A stretch of 64,000 nt of DNA from Hymenobacter monticola (GCF_022811645.1 NZ_CP094534.1:62001-126000); one strand, 5' to 3'. Positions 50,540 through 61,400 are shown, counted from the first letter of the stretch. Notes: generated from the sequence alone by a model not told the origin. A program made the numbers and translations.

Positions 50540-52300
50540 CTACTCAAACAACGACTTTTTGTATTCCAGCGGGGGCGTGATGTTGGCTTTGCGCTGCTCG
50601 AAGTAGGCCGCTATTTCTTCCACCGTTTTGGCGTTGAGGGTCATTTCTTTGGTCAGCAGGCCTTTGCGGCCCATTAGCACGCCGTAGCGCATGTCTTCGT
50701 AGCCGTTGGTGTGGTGGGCGTCGGGGTTGATGCTGAGCATCACGCCCTGGTCGAGGGCGTAGCGCACCCAGCGCCAGTCTAGGTCGAGGCGCCAGGGGTT
50801 GGCGTTGATTTCGATGACGACCTGGTGCTGGGCGCAGGCGTCGATGACGGCTTCGTAGTCGATGGGGTACCCTTGGCGGCGCAGCAGCAGGCGGCCGGTG
50901 GGGTGGCCCAGCATGGTGGTGTAGGGGTTTTCGATGGCGCGCAGCAGGCGGTCGGTGGCCTTGCGCTCGTCCATTTTCAGGTTGGAGTGCACCGAGGCCA
51001 CGATGAAGTCGAAGCTGGCCAGCACGTCGGCAGGATAGTCGAGCGAGCCGTCGCCGAGAATGTCGCTCTCGATGCCTTTGAAAATGCGAAACGGAGCAAG
51101 CTCGGTGTTCAGCTGGTCGATTTCCTGCTGCTGCTGGCGCACGCGCTCCACGCTGAGGCCATTGGCATAGTGGGCGGCCTGGCTGTGGTCGCAAAGGCCC
51201 AGGTACTGGTAGTTGTGGTCGCGCAGCCAGGTAGCCATCTCGCGGATGCTGTGGTTGCCGTCGGACCAGGTGCTATGGTTGTGCAGCGAGCCGCGCAAGT
51301 CGCCGTCTTCCAGTAGGCGGGGCAGCTTTTTGTCGGCGGCAAGGGCGATTTCACCCAGGCCTTCGCGCAGCTCGGGCACGATGAACTGCAGGCAGGCCGT
51401 CTCGTACAGCGCTTCTTCCTGCTCAAATCTTTCGCGCCGGGCCAACTGGCGCAGCGTGGCCGGTGCCCTGCCGCCGTGGCCCTGAACGCCGGGCAAGGCC
51501 TCGTCGAGATGCTCGCCGGCGGCGGAATTCAGAAATACCTCGGTGGCGAAAGCTTCGGGCGCCACCAGCAGCACCTCCACCTGCACGCCCGACTCCGTAG
51601 CCCGGCCGCGCCAGGCAAACGGACCCGAGCGGCGCGGGTCGGCCGTGAGGCCTTCCAGGCCGTTCAGCAGCGCGTGGGCGCCGGCGGGCTGCTCGGTAGC
51701 GGCCACGAGGCGCACGGTTTCCACAGTTTCGAGGCGGCGGCGGATTTCGCCGGCCACGGCCACCTGCGCGGTTTTCAGGGTTTCGCGCAGGCGTTGGGCC
51801 AGGTCGTCGGCCAGCTGCTCGGCCTGCGGGTAAAGCAATTTGCCCTGGCTTTGGCCGGCAAACTCCAGCGCTTCCAGAATGCCTTCCTGGGTTTTCTTGC
51901 CGAAGCCTTTGAGCTTGCTCACCTGGTCGGTTTCGGCGGCTTCGCGCAATTGCTCAATGGTTTCAATGCCCAGCTCGCGCCACAGGCTGCGAATTTTCTT
52001 GGGGCCAATGCCTTTGATTTTCAGCATTTCCACCACGCCGGGCGGCGTCACTTCCAACAGGCGCTGCAGGTCCGAAAACGTGCCGGTGTCGAGCAGCTCG
52101 GCTACTTTGGCGGCGGCGGTTTTGCTCAGCCCGGTGCGGTCGGGCAGGCCGGAGCGCTCCACCTCGGCCACGGGGAAGCCCAGGGCCTCCAGGGCGTTGG
52201 CCGTGCCTTCGATGGCGCGGATTTTAAACGGGTTTTCGTCGTGCAGCTCCATCAGCTGGGCAGCCAGCTTGAAGGCGCGGGTGAGGGCGCGGTTATCCAC
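50540..52300 (-). CDS. PolX-type protein: HhH, degenerate polymerase and PHP exonuclease
   Basis: 586 residues. N-terminal PolX helices and helix-hairpin-helix (VVEMLKIKGIGPKKIRSLWR), a polymerase-beta-like palm, and a C-terminal PHP domain. The PHP metal site looks intact: GSLHNHSTWSDGNHSIREMA, LGLCDHSQAAHYANGLS, ASVHSN, LGHPTGRL and SINPDAHHTN. In the palm, the normal G(S)xRR...DID motif reads GEIRRRLETVETVRLVAA, so both catalytic Asp of that motif are missing. It is therefore more likely a 3'-5' exonuclease or phosphatase than a polymerase. Confidence 0.9.
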   Translation of the reverse strand: MDNRALTRAFKLAAQLMELHDENPFKIRAIEGTANALEALGFPVAEVERSGLPDRTGLSKTAAAKVAELLDTGTFSDLQRLLEVTPPGVVEMLKIKGIGPKKIRSLWRELGIETIEQLREAAETDQVSKLKGFGKKTQEGILEALEFAGQSQGKLLYPQAEQLADDLAQRLRETLKTAQVAVAGEIRRRLETVETVRLVAATEQPAGAHALLNGLEGLTADPRRSGPFAWRGRATESGVQVEVLLVAPEAFATEVFLNSAAGEHLDEALPGVQGHGGRAPATLRQLARRERFEQEEALYETACLQFIVPELREGLGEIALAADKKLPRLLEDGDLRGSLHNHSTWSDGNHSIREMATWLRDHNYQYLGLCDHSQAAHYANGLSVERVRQQQQEIDQLNTELAPFRIFKGIESDILGDGSLDYPADVLASFDFIVASVHSNLKMDERKATDRLLRAIENPYTTMLGHPTGRLLLRRQGYPIDYEAVIDACAQHQVVIEINANPWRLDLDWRWVRYALDQGVMLSINPDAHHTNGYEDMRYGVLMGRKGLLTKEMTLNAKTVEEIAAYFEQRKANITPPLEYKKSLFE

Positions 52301-52565
52301 GGGAGAGTTGTTGTTGGAAAGGCGAAAGTAGCGTACCCAACTGCTTACGCGGAAAGCGGCCCGGGCGGCCAGCCGCGCCGTTTCCGCGTAGGTTGCTGAA
52401 ACGCCCTCCTTTGGCTCGTTTGCCTTTGTTGAGCTGGCGAATAAAGACGCTAGTCTCCCCTACTTAAACTGACCTTCTTAGAGGCAACCGCCAAGCGGCT
52501 CATGAGTATTTAATCGAACCAGCCTGGCAAGCCCCGGAAGGCAGGTCTCTCAATGGTTTCCCAGC
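52301..52565. other. Intergenic region, nothing recognised
   Basis: No gene, palindrome, terminator or promoter box that I can support. Confidence 0.3.
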
Positions 52566-53612
52566 CTACCGGCCCTCGTTCAACTCCGTCATAATTTCGG
52601 CAAACAACTGCGCGGATTTTATCCGGTCTTCTGAAGCGTACATGGTAGAGGCCATGATGAGCTCATCGGCCTGGGTCTCGGCCAGAAACGCCTGCAGTTG
52701 CTGCTTCACGGTGGCTTTGCTGCCCACGAAGGAGTATTTCAGCATTTGCTGCACGGCGGGGTGGTGCCACATGTCGGCCAGTTCATCGGTCATGGGCGTG
52801 GGAGGCTGCAGGGGCTCCCGGGCGCCCCCGGTCAGCAGTGCGACAAACATGCGAATCAGGGAAGTGAATTGCTGCTGGGCTTCTGCGTCGGTGTCGGCCA
52901 CGTAAGCGTTCAGGGCCACCAGGGTGTAAGGCTGCTGCAGCGTGGCCGATGGCTGAAACTCCTCGCGGTAGATGCGCAGTGCGTTGAGCAGGTGGATAGA
53001 GGCAAAGTGGCTGGCAAACGCGTACGGCAAGCCCAGCTTGGCCGCCAGATGCGCGCTATCGGTGCTGGAGCCCAGAATGTACAGGGGCACGTCGGTGCCC
53101 TCGGCCACCGGGGCCCGAACGGCGGCGTGCTTATTTTCCGGCGAAAAGTATTCTTGGATTTTGCTGATTTCGCGGGGGAAAGAGTGAGCTGCCTGCATGA
53201 AATCCGAGCGGATGGCCTGCGCGGTTTGCGAGTCGGTGCCGGCGGCTCGTCCCAGGCCCAAATCAATTCGGCCCGGGTACAAATGCGCCAGGGTGCCGAA
53301 CTGCTCGGCCACAATCAAGGGCGAGTGATTGGGCAGCATGATGCCGCCCGAGCCCACGCGGATGGTGGCCGTGTTTTCTGCCACGTACCCGATAAGCAGC
53401 GAGGTGGCGCTGCTGCCAATGTTGTCGGAATTGTGGTGCTCGGCCAGCCAGTAGCGGGTGTAGCCGGCGGCTTCGGCGGCCTGGGCCAGCGCCAGCGAAT
53501 TGCTCAGGGTCTGCTTGATGGTGTGGCCCTGCGACACGATGGCCAGGTCTAATATGGAGTAGGCGACCGGTGACTTTTCCGGGCGGCCGGACTCGTTAAC
53601 AGGCGTAGGCAT
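52566..53612 (-). CDS. LLM-class flavin-dependent oxidoreductase (MsnO8-type)
   Basis: 348 residues. Luciferase-like TIM barrel: YSILDLAIVSQG, AAGYTRYWLAEHHNSDNIGS, IRVGSGGIMLPNHSPLIVAE, LYPGRIDLGLGRAAGTDSQT, VPLYILGSSTDSAHLAAKLG. The AEHHN and GSGG..LPN.SP stretches mark the single-component branch that includes MsnO8. Flavin and substrate specificity are unknown. Last gene of the minus-strand oxidoreductase run. Confidence 0.92.
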   Translation of the reverse strand: MPTPVNESGRPEKSPVAYSILDLAIVSQGHTIKQTLSNSLALAQAAEAAGYTRYWLAEHHNSDNIGSSATSLLIGYVAENTATIRVGSGGIMLPNHSPLIVAEQFGTLAHLYPGRIDLGLGRAAGTDSQTAQAIRSDFMQAAHSFPREISKIQEYFSPENKHAAVRAPVAEGTDVPLYILGSSTDSAHLAAKLGLPYAFASHFASIHLLNALRIYREEFQPSATLQQPYTLVALNAYVADTDAEAQQQFTSLIRMFVALLTGGAREPLQPPTPMTDELADMWHHPAVQQMLKYSFVGSKATVKQQLQAFLAETQADELIMASTMYASEDRIKSAQLFAEIMTELNEGR

Positions 53613-53688
53613 GGCTTCTTTAGATTAGCGGCCGTGGGTAGCACCAGGCCAGATGCTTGAATAGCAGGAAAGAGAAGGAAGGCGCGGA

Positions 53689-54813
53689 TTAAATGGTTCG
53701 GAACGCGGGTTTTGGCAGGCCGAGATTTCCCCGCAGGGTTTCGGCCTCGTACTCCGTGTGAAAAAGGCCGCGTTCCTGCAGGATGGGCACCACCAGCTCG
53801 ATAAAATCCCGTAGCCCGTGGGGGTGGTCTTGCCGAACCATGAACATGTCGATGGCCCCGGCTTCATACCAACGCTGTATTTCCGTGGCAACTCGTTCGG
53901 CCGAGCCCATAAACAAGGGAACGGGGGTGTGCGAGTACGGGCCCAGCGCGAGGATTTCCCGGTACTTCTGGTAGGCCTCGGCATCGGTGCGGCCCACGAT
54001 GGGGTTTTGCGAAATGGCCCCCACAAAGTGTTCGGGCAGCCGGCCTTTCTCGAGCAGCTTCGTCTTCAGCGCATTCGCGAGCAATACCGTTTCCTCAAAG
54101 GTACTGCCTGCCATGAAGACCCCGTCGGTGTAGGACGTAGCCAAGTCCACGAAGGTGGGGGAGCTACCGGCCATGTACAAAACCGGCCGGCCCTGCACCG
54201 AGCGGCTAAGATTCAGCGGCCCATCCACGGAGAAGTACTGGCCCCGATAATTAACCGGGTGCATCTTACGCGGATTCAGAAACACACCGCTCGCTTTATC
54301 CCGGGGAAAGGCGTCGTCCTCGTACGTGTCCCACAAACCCAGCAGAATTTCCAGAAACTCCTCGTGCATGGGGTACTGGTCGGCCTTGCCGAGGTGGCCC
54401 CGGCTGAAGTTCACCATCCCGCCCGGATTGGAGGTGATGGCATTCAGCGACGCCCGGCCCTTGCTGAGTTTGTCCAACGACAAGACCTGTCGGGCTAGAT
54501 TGTAGGGGTCGGTGTAGGAGGTCGAAGCCGTCATGGAGAGGCCGATGCGCTCCGTTTTCATGGCCAGGGCGGACATGAGCGCCCCCCCTTCGAACATGCT
54601 CAGGTAGTAGGGGATGTTGCCGGGGCCGACGTGGCTCACGTCGTACAAAAACAGGGTTTCGAATTTGGCCTGCTCCGCAAGCTGCGCCTGTTGAATGAAG
54701 AAATCAATGTTTTCGCCGGCGTCGGCGGGCATATCGGGGTGTCGCCAGGAGGAGAAATTCCACCCCGGCCCATCAATGACTGCGGCCAGTTTTAACGTTT
54801 TTCGGTTGGTCAT
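53689..54813 (-). CDS. LLM-class monooxygenase, NtaA/SnaA/DszA type
   Basis: 374 residues. NtaA/DszA-like blocks: LKLAAVIDGPGWNFSSWRHP, AKFETLFLYDVSHV, RIGLSMTASTSYTDPYNLAR, GRASLNAITSNPGG, MHEEFLEILLGLWDTYEDDA, NYRGQYFSVDGPLNLSRSVQ. Relatives of ~430-450 residues carry extra insertions, so this one is a compact version. They use FMNH2 from a separate reductase to oxidise sulfur- or nitrogen-containing organics. No matching flavin reductase is adjacent. Confidence 0.9.
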   Translation of the reverse strand: MTNRKTLKLAAVIDGPGWNFSSWRHPDMPADAGENIDFFIQQAQLAEQAKFETLFLYDVSHVGPGNIPYYLSMFEGGALMSALAMKTERIGLSMTASTSYTDPYNLARQVLSLDKLSKGRASLNAITSNPGGMVNFSRGHLGKADQYPMHEEFLEILLGLWDTYEDDAFPRDKASGVFLNPRKMHPVNYRGQYFSVDGPLNLSRSVQGRPVLYMAGSSPTFVDLATSYTDGVFMAGSTFEETVLLANALKTKLLEKGRLPEHFVGAISQNPIVGRTDAEAYQKYREILALGPYSHTPVPLFMGSAERVATEIQRWYEAGAIDMFMVRQDHPHGLRDFIELVVPILQERGLFHTEYEAETLRGNLGLPKPAFRTI

Positions 54814-54903
54814 TGCAAGAAGTATAAATGCGTGCTTTTGCCCCGGCAGAACCTGGCCGACTGGCGTAGACCTGGCCGATGATATCCAGCACCTGCCTGT
54901 TCT

Positions 54904-55809
54904 TTATATCGACCCAGCTGACGCCACAATCGCCGCTTTATGCTCTTCCAGAAATTCCCGGAGGGTCTTAGCAGGTCTGCCGAGAACGTACGGGATATCG
55001 TTTTGCACCATGGACATATAGGACATTCTGCCGTCGAGCATCTGCGTCACAAAGTCAAGGTTGGCCTTCGCGTACCAGCTCTCCGCTCCATTCGCCAGCA
55101 ACGTTTCAATCAGCTCTTTAAAGCCTTCCAGCCCTTTGTTTTCGTGCTTGATTTCCAGGCCGGTAACTTCGCTCAACAGCGCCGCAATTTCCTGGCCGTT
55201 GAAGGTTTCCACGCTTAGCCAGTAATGCTGACCACCGTGCCGCTCGGGGCCGTCGACGAGGGCTTTGGCGGCTACTGCCGCAATATCACTAGAGGCAATG
55301 TAGCCGACTCGGCGGTCATCCCAGTAGCTGGTGTAGATTAGATTCTTGGGGATATACAGCCCGGTAAACACCTCCATAAACATGTTCGGATGGAGGTGGG
55401 TCCAGGCGATGCCGCTGGCCTCGATGTACTTTTCAATCAGCTGGTGCCAGGCAAAGTGCGCGTCGGTCGTATCCCACTCCGCGAACACGCCCACGTGCAC
55501 GATATGGCGGACGCCAGCTTTCTTGGCCGCGTCCACCAGGGTTTTGCTTTGCGTGAGCATGGCCACCGTGTAGCCGGTTAGCAGAAACACCCGGTCCACC
55601 CCGGCCAGCGCCAGCGCGAAGGTTCTGGGGTCATCCAGGTCCAGGTAATGGCCGTCTTTTCCGTCGCGGCGAAGCTGTTCTACCGTCTCCTGGTTGCGCG
55701 ACGTGATGCGTACGTTGACGGCTTGACCTTCCAGGTCTTTGACCACTTGACGGCCGATGGTGCCGCTGGCGCCCAAGACTAGGACGGTCGGGTGTTGCTG
55801 GTTTTCCAT
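54904..55809 (-). CDS. NmrA-like NAD(P)-binding protein
   Basis: 301 residues from MENQQHPTVLVLGASGTIGR (an ATG at 55821 is the alternative). The Rossmann motif GASGTIGRQVV, the sensor-like VNVRITSRNQETVEQLRRDG and FALALAGVDRVFLLTGYTVA, AGVRHIVHVGVFAEWDTTDA fit the NmrA/azoreductase-like branch that reads NAD(P) or quinone redox state or reduces substrates. The usual Tyr-Lys pair is not obvious. Follows the NADP oxidoreductase gene by a few dozen bp. Confidence 0.85.
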   Translation of the reverse strand: MENQQHPTVLVLGASGTIGRQVVKDLEGQAVNVRITSRNQETVEQLRRDGKDGHYLDLDDPRTFALALAGVDRVFLLTGYTVAMLTQSKTLVDAAKKAGVRHIVHVGVFAEWDTTDAHFAWHQLIEKYIEASGIAWTHLHPNMFMEVFTGLYIPKNLIYTSYWDDRRVGYIASSDIAAVAAKALVDGPERHGGQHYWLSVETFNGQEIAALLSEVTGLEIKHENKGLEGFKELIETLLANGAESWYAKANLDFVTQMLDGRMSYMSMVQNDIPYVLGRPAKTLREFLEEHKAAIVASAGSI

Positions 55810-55855
55810 TTGCGTGTGCATTGAAGTTGTATTCGGTTGGTAGGGCCTGGACTGG

Positions 55856-56602
55856 CTACGCATTACCTAGCTGCCGGGCGCGGTTGCCGGCCACTACTTC
55901 TTCGCGGGTGGGCCAGGCTTCGCGTTGCAGCAGTTCCGAGATTATCTGGTCGCGTATCTGCGGGGCCTTGCCGGGCACGGCGTTGGCCAGGGCGTGGGTT
56001 AGCTCCGGGGCCGTGAGCTCGGTGCAGTAGGCCGGCGTGCCGGGCTGCTGCCGCCACGAGTCGGCCAGGCTACCCCCGTCCACCACGTCGAAGCCGAAGT
56101 CGTTGCAGAGGTCGGACAGAACTTGTTTGGCGCGCTCATCATCTCCCGCAATGGAGAGGGCAATGCGGCCGGGCGTGCCGGGCGCGGTGCCGCCGCTGGC
56201 AATCGTCTCGGCCAACAAGTTGTTGAAGGCTTTCAGCAAGGGGCGGCCCAGCTGCTCGGCCGCCAGCACGCTCTCCGGCTGGCCCTGCTCCAGCGCGTCG
56301 ATTTTCTCGTCCCGGAAGGGGTAGTAGTTGCCGGTATCAACCACAATTACCTCGGGGGGCAACGACCGGAACAGGTCTTTGGGAAACTCGTCAAGTACCT
56401 TGAATGGCACGGCGATAAAAACGAGGTCCACGTCCTGCACCACCTCTTGCAGGGTGGCGGGGCTAGCCCCCAATTCCTGGGCTTTGCGGGCCAGTTCGGC
56501 CGGCTGGCGGGTGTTGGTCACTTTCACCTGATGGCCAAGGGCGGCCAGGTTTTTGGCGAGGGAGCCCCCGACGGGGCCGGTGCCAATGATTCCGATTTTC
56601 AT
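55856..56602 (-). CDS. F420-dependent-reductase-like NADP oxidoreductase
   Basis: 248 residues. MKIGIIGTGPVGGSLAKNLA is the nucleotide-binding start and VTNTRQPAELARKAQELGAS continues the NADP fold typical of the NADPH:F420 reductase family. As Bacteroidota generally lack F420, another acceptor is likely. VLAAEQLGRPLLKAFNNLLA and IALSIAGDDERAKQVLSDLC are family blocks. Downstream of an ArsR gene and upstream of the NmrA-like gene. Confidence 0.85.
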   Translation of the reverse strand: MKIGIIGTGPVGGSLAKNLAALGHQVKVTNTRQPAELARKAQELGASPATLQEVVQDVDLVFIAVPFKVLDEFPKDLFRSLPPEVIVVDTGNYYPFRDEKIDALEQGQPESVLAAEQLGRPLLKAFNNLLAETIASGGTAPGTPGRIALSIAGDDERAKQVLSDLCNDFGFDVVDGGSLADSWRQQPGTPAYCTELTAPELTHALANAVPGKAPQIRDQIISELLQREAWPTREEVVAGNRARQLGNA

Positions 56603-56698
56603 GGGATGGGAGTTAAGTGGTTTATCGTTTCCACCAGGAGGCCCTCCTTAGGCCCTTTCTGGAAACACATTGTTACGCAGCGGCTTGCAGCAAAAGAG

Positions 56699-56974
56699 CT
56701 AGCTCATCTTCAGCAGCTGCAGGAAACTTTCCAGCTCCTGCAGCTTTTCCGTATTGATAGTCAAGTACATGTTGCGGCCCTCCTTGCACGAATTGACCAG
56801 CCCTGCATCGACTAAGGCCTTCACGTGCTGCGACATGGAGGGCTGGCTGATGGGTACAAACTCATACAGATTGGCGCATCCCAGCCGCTGCGCCCGCGCT
56901 ATCTCCTGCAGCATGCGCAGGCGGGTGGGGTCGCTCAGCGACTTGGCTAGCTTGACGAGGGACTTGGTATCCAT
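56699..56974 (-). CDS. ArsR family regulator, copy 1
   Basis: 91 residues. DNA-binding helix VPISQPSMSQHVKALVDAGL and wing SCKEGRNMYLTINTEKLQEL. The metal-binding ELCVCDL motif of ArsR is replaced by RLGCANLYEFV with a single Cys, so arsenic-type sensing is unlikely. Over 60% identical to copy 2 at 63102-63410. It lies between the RND operon and four oxidoreductase genes and is placed to control the latter. Confidence 0.92.
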   Translation of the reverse strand: MDTKSLVKLAKSLSDPTRLRMLQEIARAQRLGCANLYEFVPISQPSMSQHVKALVDAGLVNSCKEGRNMYLTINTEKLQELESFLQLLKMS

Positions 56975-57051
56975 AGCAGTAGGGTGGGAATAGGAGGATA
57001 TCGCCGGGCATTCGCTGGTCGAAGTAGGGAGGGTGAGAAGACGGGCGCTTC

Positions 57052-58482
57052 TTACTGCCAGCCGCCGCCCACGGCCCGATACAGTTCCACATTGGCTTCC
57101 AGCTGGCTGCGCTTCAGAGAAGCCAGCTCCAACTCGCTTTGCAGGGCGTTGCTTTGGGCTGTAATGACTTCCAGGTAGCTGGCCAGGCCGCTGCGGAAAA
57201 GCTGACCGGCGCTGTTGGTGGCCAGTCGCAGGGCCCGCACCCGGTCGGTGGCGATGGTTTGCTGGGTCTGAGTGCGCGCTACCTGCCCCAGGGCGTCGGA
57301 AACCTCGCCGACGGCCACCAGTACTTGCTGCCGGAACTGAATAACGGTGCGTTCCCGGTCTAGCTGGGCCAGCTCGTACTGCGTGCGCAGGGCGCGCCGC
57401 TGTAGCAGTGGCTGCGTGAGACCCCCGGTGGCTAGGCCAAACAACGAGGCGGGCACACTAAACCAGTTGCTGGCCTGGAAGGCATTGAGGCCGCCTTGGG
57501 CGGTGATGGAAAGCGTGGGGTAGAGCGCGGCTTTGGTGTAGCCCACCGCGGCGTTGGCCCGGTCGAGGGCCAGCTCGGCGGTGCGCACGTCGGGCCGCCG
57601 GGCCAGCAGGGCCGCTGGCACGCCGGCCGCGGCCACCACCGGCACCTGCAGCGCCAGTAAGTTGCCGCTGCGGCGGATGCCGCCCGGCAGGCGCCCGGCC
57701 AGGATGCTCAGGGCGTTTTCCTGCACCGTGATGCCTTGCTCGAACTGCGGGATGAGGCCGGCCGCCAGCAGGCGCTGCGCCTCCACCTGCTGCACGGCCA
57801 GCGCCGTGACCTGGCCGGCCGTGAACTGCAGGCGGGTAAAGCGCAAGGTGCTGTCGGTGAGCGCCACGTTGCGCCGGGCCACGGCCAGCTGGGTGTCCAG
57901 CAGCAAGAGGTTGTAGTAGCCCTGGGCTACCTGGGCCACCACCTGGGTTTGCACTGCCTTGCGGGCTTCCTGGCTTTGCAGGTAGGCGGCCCGGGCCTCG
58001 GCCGTGCGGTTGCGGATTTTGCCCCAGATGTCGGCCTCCCAGCTTACGGCCGCCGCCAGGTTGTAGTCTTCGATGTGCTTGGTGCCCAGGAACTGGCTAA
58101 GGGAAATGCCGTTCAGGCTGTTGCCCGAAGGCCGGTTGGTGGTCACGCCGGCCTGCAAGCTCACGGCCGGCACGTTGCCCCAGCGGGCCTGCTTGAGGGT
58201 GGCCTCGGCCGAGGCGATGTTGCGCAGCGCCAGCTGCAAGTCGTTGTTGCGCACGGTGGCGCTGTCGAGCAGCTGCTGCAAGGCCGGCTCGGCGAAGAAG
58301 CTGCGCCACGGCAGGCCCGCAATGGAAGCCGTATCGGCGGTGGGGGCCGTGCGGTAGGTGGCGGGCAGCGGCAGCGTGGGCAGCGGAATGTTCCTGGCCA
58401 CGTTGCACGAGGCGGCGATAACCAGCAGAGTGGCTAGCCCCAGCGCCAGCAGGCGCCGGGGTGGATTTTGAAGAGTAGTCAT
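57052..58482 (-). CDS. Outer-membrane efflux factor (TolC/NodT family lipoprotein)
   Basis: 476 residues. Signal with lipobox (ATLLVIAASCNVARN, Cys ~26) and the two repeated TolC halves: NDLQLALRNIASAEATLKQA and RPDVRTAELALDRANAAVGY. It forms the outer-membrane channel for the RND pump in the same operon, where it follows the pump gene by 5 bp. NodT/OprM-type lipid anchoring is usual for this branch. Confidence 0.95.
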   Translation of the reverse strand: MTTLQNPPRRLLALGLATLLVIAASCNVARNIPLPTLPLPATYRTAPTADTASIAGLPWRSFFAEPALQQLLDSATVRNNDLQLALRNIASAEATLKQARWGNVPAVSLQAGVTTNRPSGNSLNGISLSQFLGTKHIEDYNLAAAVSWEADIWGKIRNRTAEARAAYLQSQEARKAVQTQVVAQVAQGYYNLLLLDTQLAVARRNVALTDSTLRFTRLQFTAGQVTALAVQQVEAQRLLAAGLIPQFEQGITVQENALSILAGRLPGGIRRSGNLLALQVPVVAAAGVPAALLARRPDVRTAELALDRANAAVGYTKAALYPTLSITAQGGLNAFQASNWFSVPASLFGLATGGLTQPLLQRRALRTQYELAQLDRERTVIQFRQQVLVAVGEVSDALGQVARTQTQQTIATDRVRALRLATNSAGQLFRSGLASYLEVITAQSNALQSELELASLKRSQLEANVELYRAVGGGWQ

Positions 58483-58487
58483 GGAGG

Positions 58488-61400
58488 TTAGCTAACCGTG
58501 GCGTGGGCCGGCACCCGGGCCGGGACGGCGTGGGGCGTGCCACTGAGGCGCTCGTTGAGGCGTTGAAAAATTACGAACAGCAGCGGGATGAGGAACAGGC
58601 CCAGCACCACGCCCGAGAGCATGCCGCCCGCCGCCGCGATGCTGATGGAATGGTTGCCCAGGGCGGAGGGGCCCTGCGCCCCCATCATGGGCAACATGCC
58701 GGCCACAAAGGCCAGCGAGGTCATCAGGATGGGGCGCAGGCGCGAGGCCGAGGCGTTGAGGGCGGCCCGCACCAGCGGCTCGCCCGCGTGACGGCGCTGC
58801 AAGGCAAACTCCACGATGAGGATGGCGTTTTTGGCCAGCAGGCCGATGAGCATAATCAAAGCCACCTGCACGTAGATGTTGTTGGTAATACCCGCAAAAC
58901 CGATGGCCGCGAATACCCCCACCATGCCCGCCGGCAGCGACAGCAGCACGGCGAAGGGCAGAATGTAGCTCTCGTACTGGGCCGCCAGCAGAAAATACAC
59001 GAACACCAGGCACATCAGAAACACGACGGCCGACTGGCTGCCCGACGAAATTTCCTCCCGCGTCAGGCCCGAATACTCGTAGGTGTAGCCCGAAGGCAGG
59101 TGCTTCTCCGCCACCGCCTCTACGGCCTTAATGGCATCGCCGGAGCTGTAGCCCGGCTTGGGCGTGGCGTTGATGGTGAGCGAGTTGAAGAGGTTGAAGC
59201 GCGAGGCCGTCTCGGGCCCGAACACCCGCTTGAGGCGCACCAGCGTGCGCAGGGGCACCATCTCGCCCCGGTCGTTCTTCACGAAGGCCCCGTTGAGGGC
59301 CGTGGGGTCGGCGCGGTTGGCCTGGTCGGCCTGCACGATGACGCGGTAGTACTTGCCGAAGCGGTTGAAGTCCGAGGCCTGGGCGCTGCCGAAGTAGGCC
59401 TGCATGGTTTGGAGCACCGCTTTTACGCTCACGCCCAGCTGGGCGGCTTTCACCTCGTCTACTTCGGCTTCCAGCTGCGGGTAGTCGGCCCGGAACGAGG
59501 TGAAGGCCACCCCGATGGCGGGCTGCTTCATCAGCTCGCCGATAAACTCCTGGCCCACCTGCCCGAGCTTGGGCAGCGAGCCGCCGGTGCGGTCCTGCAA
59601 CACCACTTCCAGCCCCTCCACGTTGCCGAAGCCCGGCACCGTGGGCGTAGTAAACACGAAGGTATCGGCCCCTTTGATGGTGGCCGCCTTCTCGCGCATG
59701 GTCGCCATGATGGCGTTGATGTCCTGCACCGCCCCCCGTTCCTTGGTGGGCTTCAGGATGACGAACAGGGTGAGGGCCGAGGAGGAGCTGGAGGAAGTCA
59801 GAATGTTGAAGCCGCTGAGCAAGTTGATTTTGTCAACGGCGGGCATGGCTTGCAGCTGCTGCTCAATCTCCTGAGCAATATGGTTGGAGCGGTCCAGCGA
59901 CGAGCCCGCCGGCAGCGCCATGGAAATGGCGATAAAGCCCTGGTCTTCGGACGGGATAAAGCCCGTGGGCGTGCGCTTGGCCAGCCAGCCAGTGAGCATC
60001 ACCACCAGCACCAGGCTGCTCAGCCCCACCCACTTGTGGCGCACCAAAAACCGGATGCTGCCCACGTAGCGGGAAGTCAGCCGCTCGAAGCTGCGGTTGA
60101 AGCCCGCAAAAAAGCGGGTCTTAAACGTGCTGGGCGCGGGGTGCTCGGCGTCGTGGTCGTGCGGGGTGTGCTTGAGGAATAGCGCCGCCAGGGCGGGGCT
60201 CAGGGTCAGCGCGTTCACGGCCGAGATGACGATGGCAATGGCCATGGTGAAGGCAAACTGCCGGTAGAATACGCCGGTCGAGCCTTCCAGAAAGCCCACC
60301 GGCAGAAACACGGCGGCCATGACCAGGGTAATCGAAATAATGGCTCCCGTAATCTCGCTCATGGCACTGGTGGTGGCTTCTTTCACCGAGTGGGTGCCCT
60401 CTTCCAGCTTGCTGTGCACGGCCTCGACGACCACGATGGCGTCGTCGACTACAATGCCAATGGCCAGCACCAAGGCAAAGAGCGTGAGCAGGTTGATGGT
60501 AAAGCCCATCACCTGCATGAAGAAGAACGTGCCCACGATGGCCACCGGCACGGCTATGGCCGGAATCAGCGTGGAGCGGAAGTCCTGCAGGAAGATGAAC
60601 ACCACCAGGAACACCAGGATAAACGCCTCAACCAGCGTGTGCTCGACCTGCTCGATGGACAAGTCCAGCGCCACTTTGGTGCTGTACATCGTTTGCTGCT
60701 TCACGCCGGCGGGCAGGTTTTTCTCCAGCTTTTTCATCACCTGGCCCACGGCAATCTGCAGCTCGTTGGCGTTGGAGCCGGCCGCCTGAAACACGCCGAT
60801 GTTGATGCCCGGCTTGCCCGAAATGCGCACGTTGCTGTTGTAGGAGGCCGAGCCCAGCTCGACCCGCGCCACGTCCTTCAGGCGCAGCATCGAACCGTCG
60901 GGGTTGGCCCGAATAATCATGTTTTCGTAGTCCAGGGGCTGGCTGCGCTTGCCCTTGTATTTGATGACGTACTCAAAGGCTTCCTGGCTGCTTTCGCCCA
61001 GGCGGCCGGGGGCGGCCTCCAGGTTCTTGTCCTGAATGGCGGCCATCACCTCGGCGGGCGTCAGGTTGTAGCTGGCCAGCTGGGCTGGCTTCAACCAGAT
61101 GCGCATGGAGTAGGCGCGGTTGCCCCCAAACAGCACCGTCGACCCCACGCCCGAGATGCGCTTGATTTCGGGCACCAGGTTGATTTGGGCGTAGTTGTCC
61201 AGAAACGTCTGGTCGTATTGCTTCGGGTCGTCCGAGTAGAGGTTGAGCAGCATCACGAAGCTGTTTTGCTGCTTGGCCACGGTCACGCCCTGCTGCACCA
61301 CCTCGGCCGGCAGCTGGCTGGTGGCCTGGGCCACGCGGTTTTGCACGTTCACGGCCGCCTGGTCGGGGTCGGTACCCAGCTGGAAGTTGACGCTGATAAC

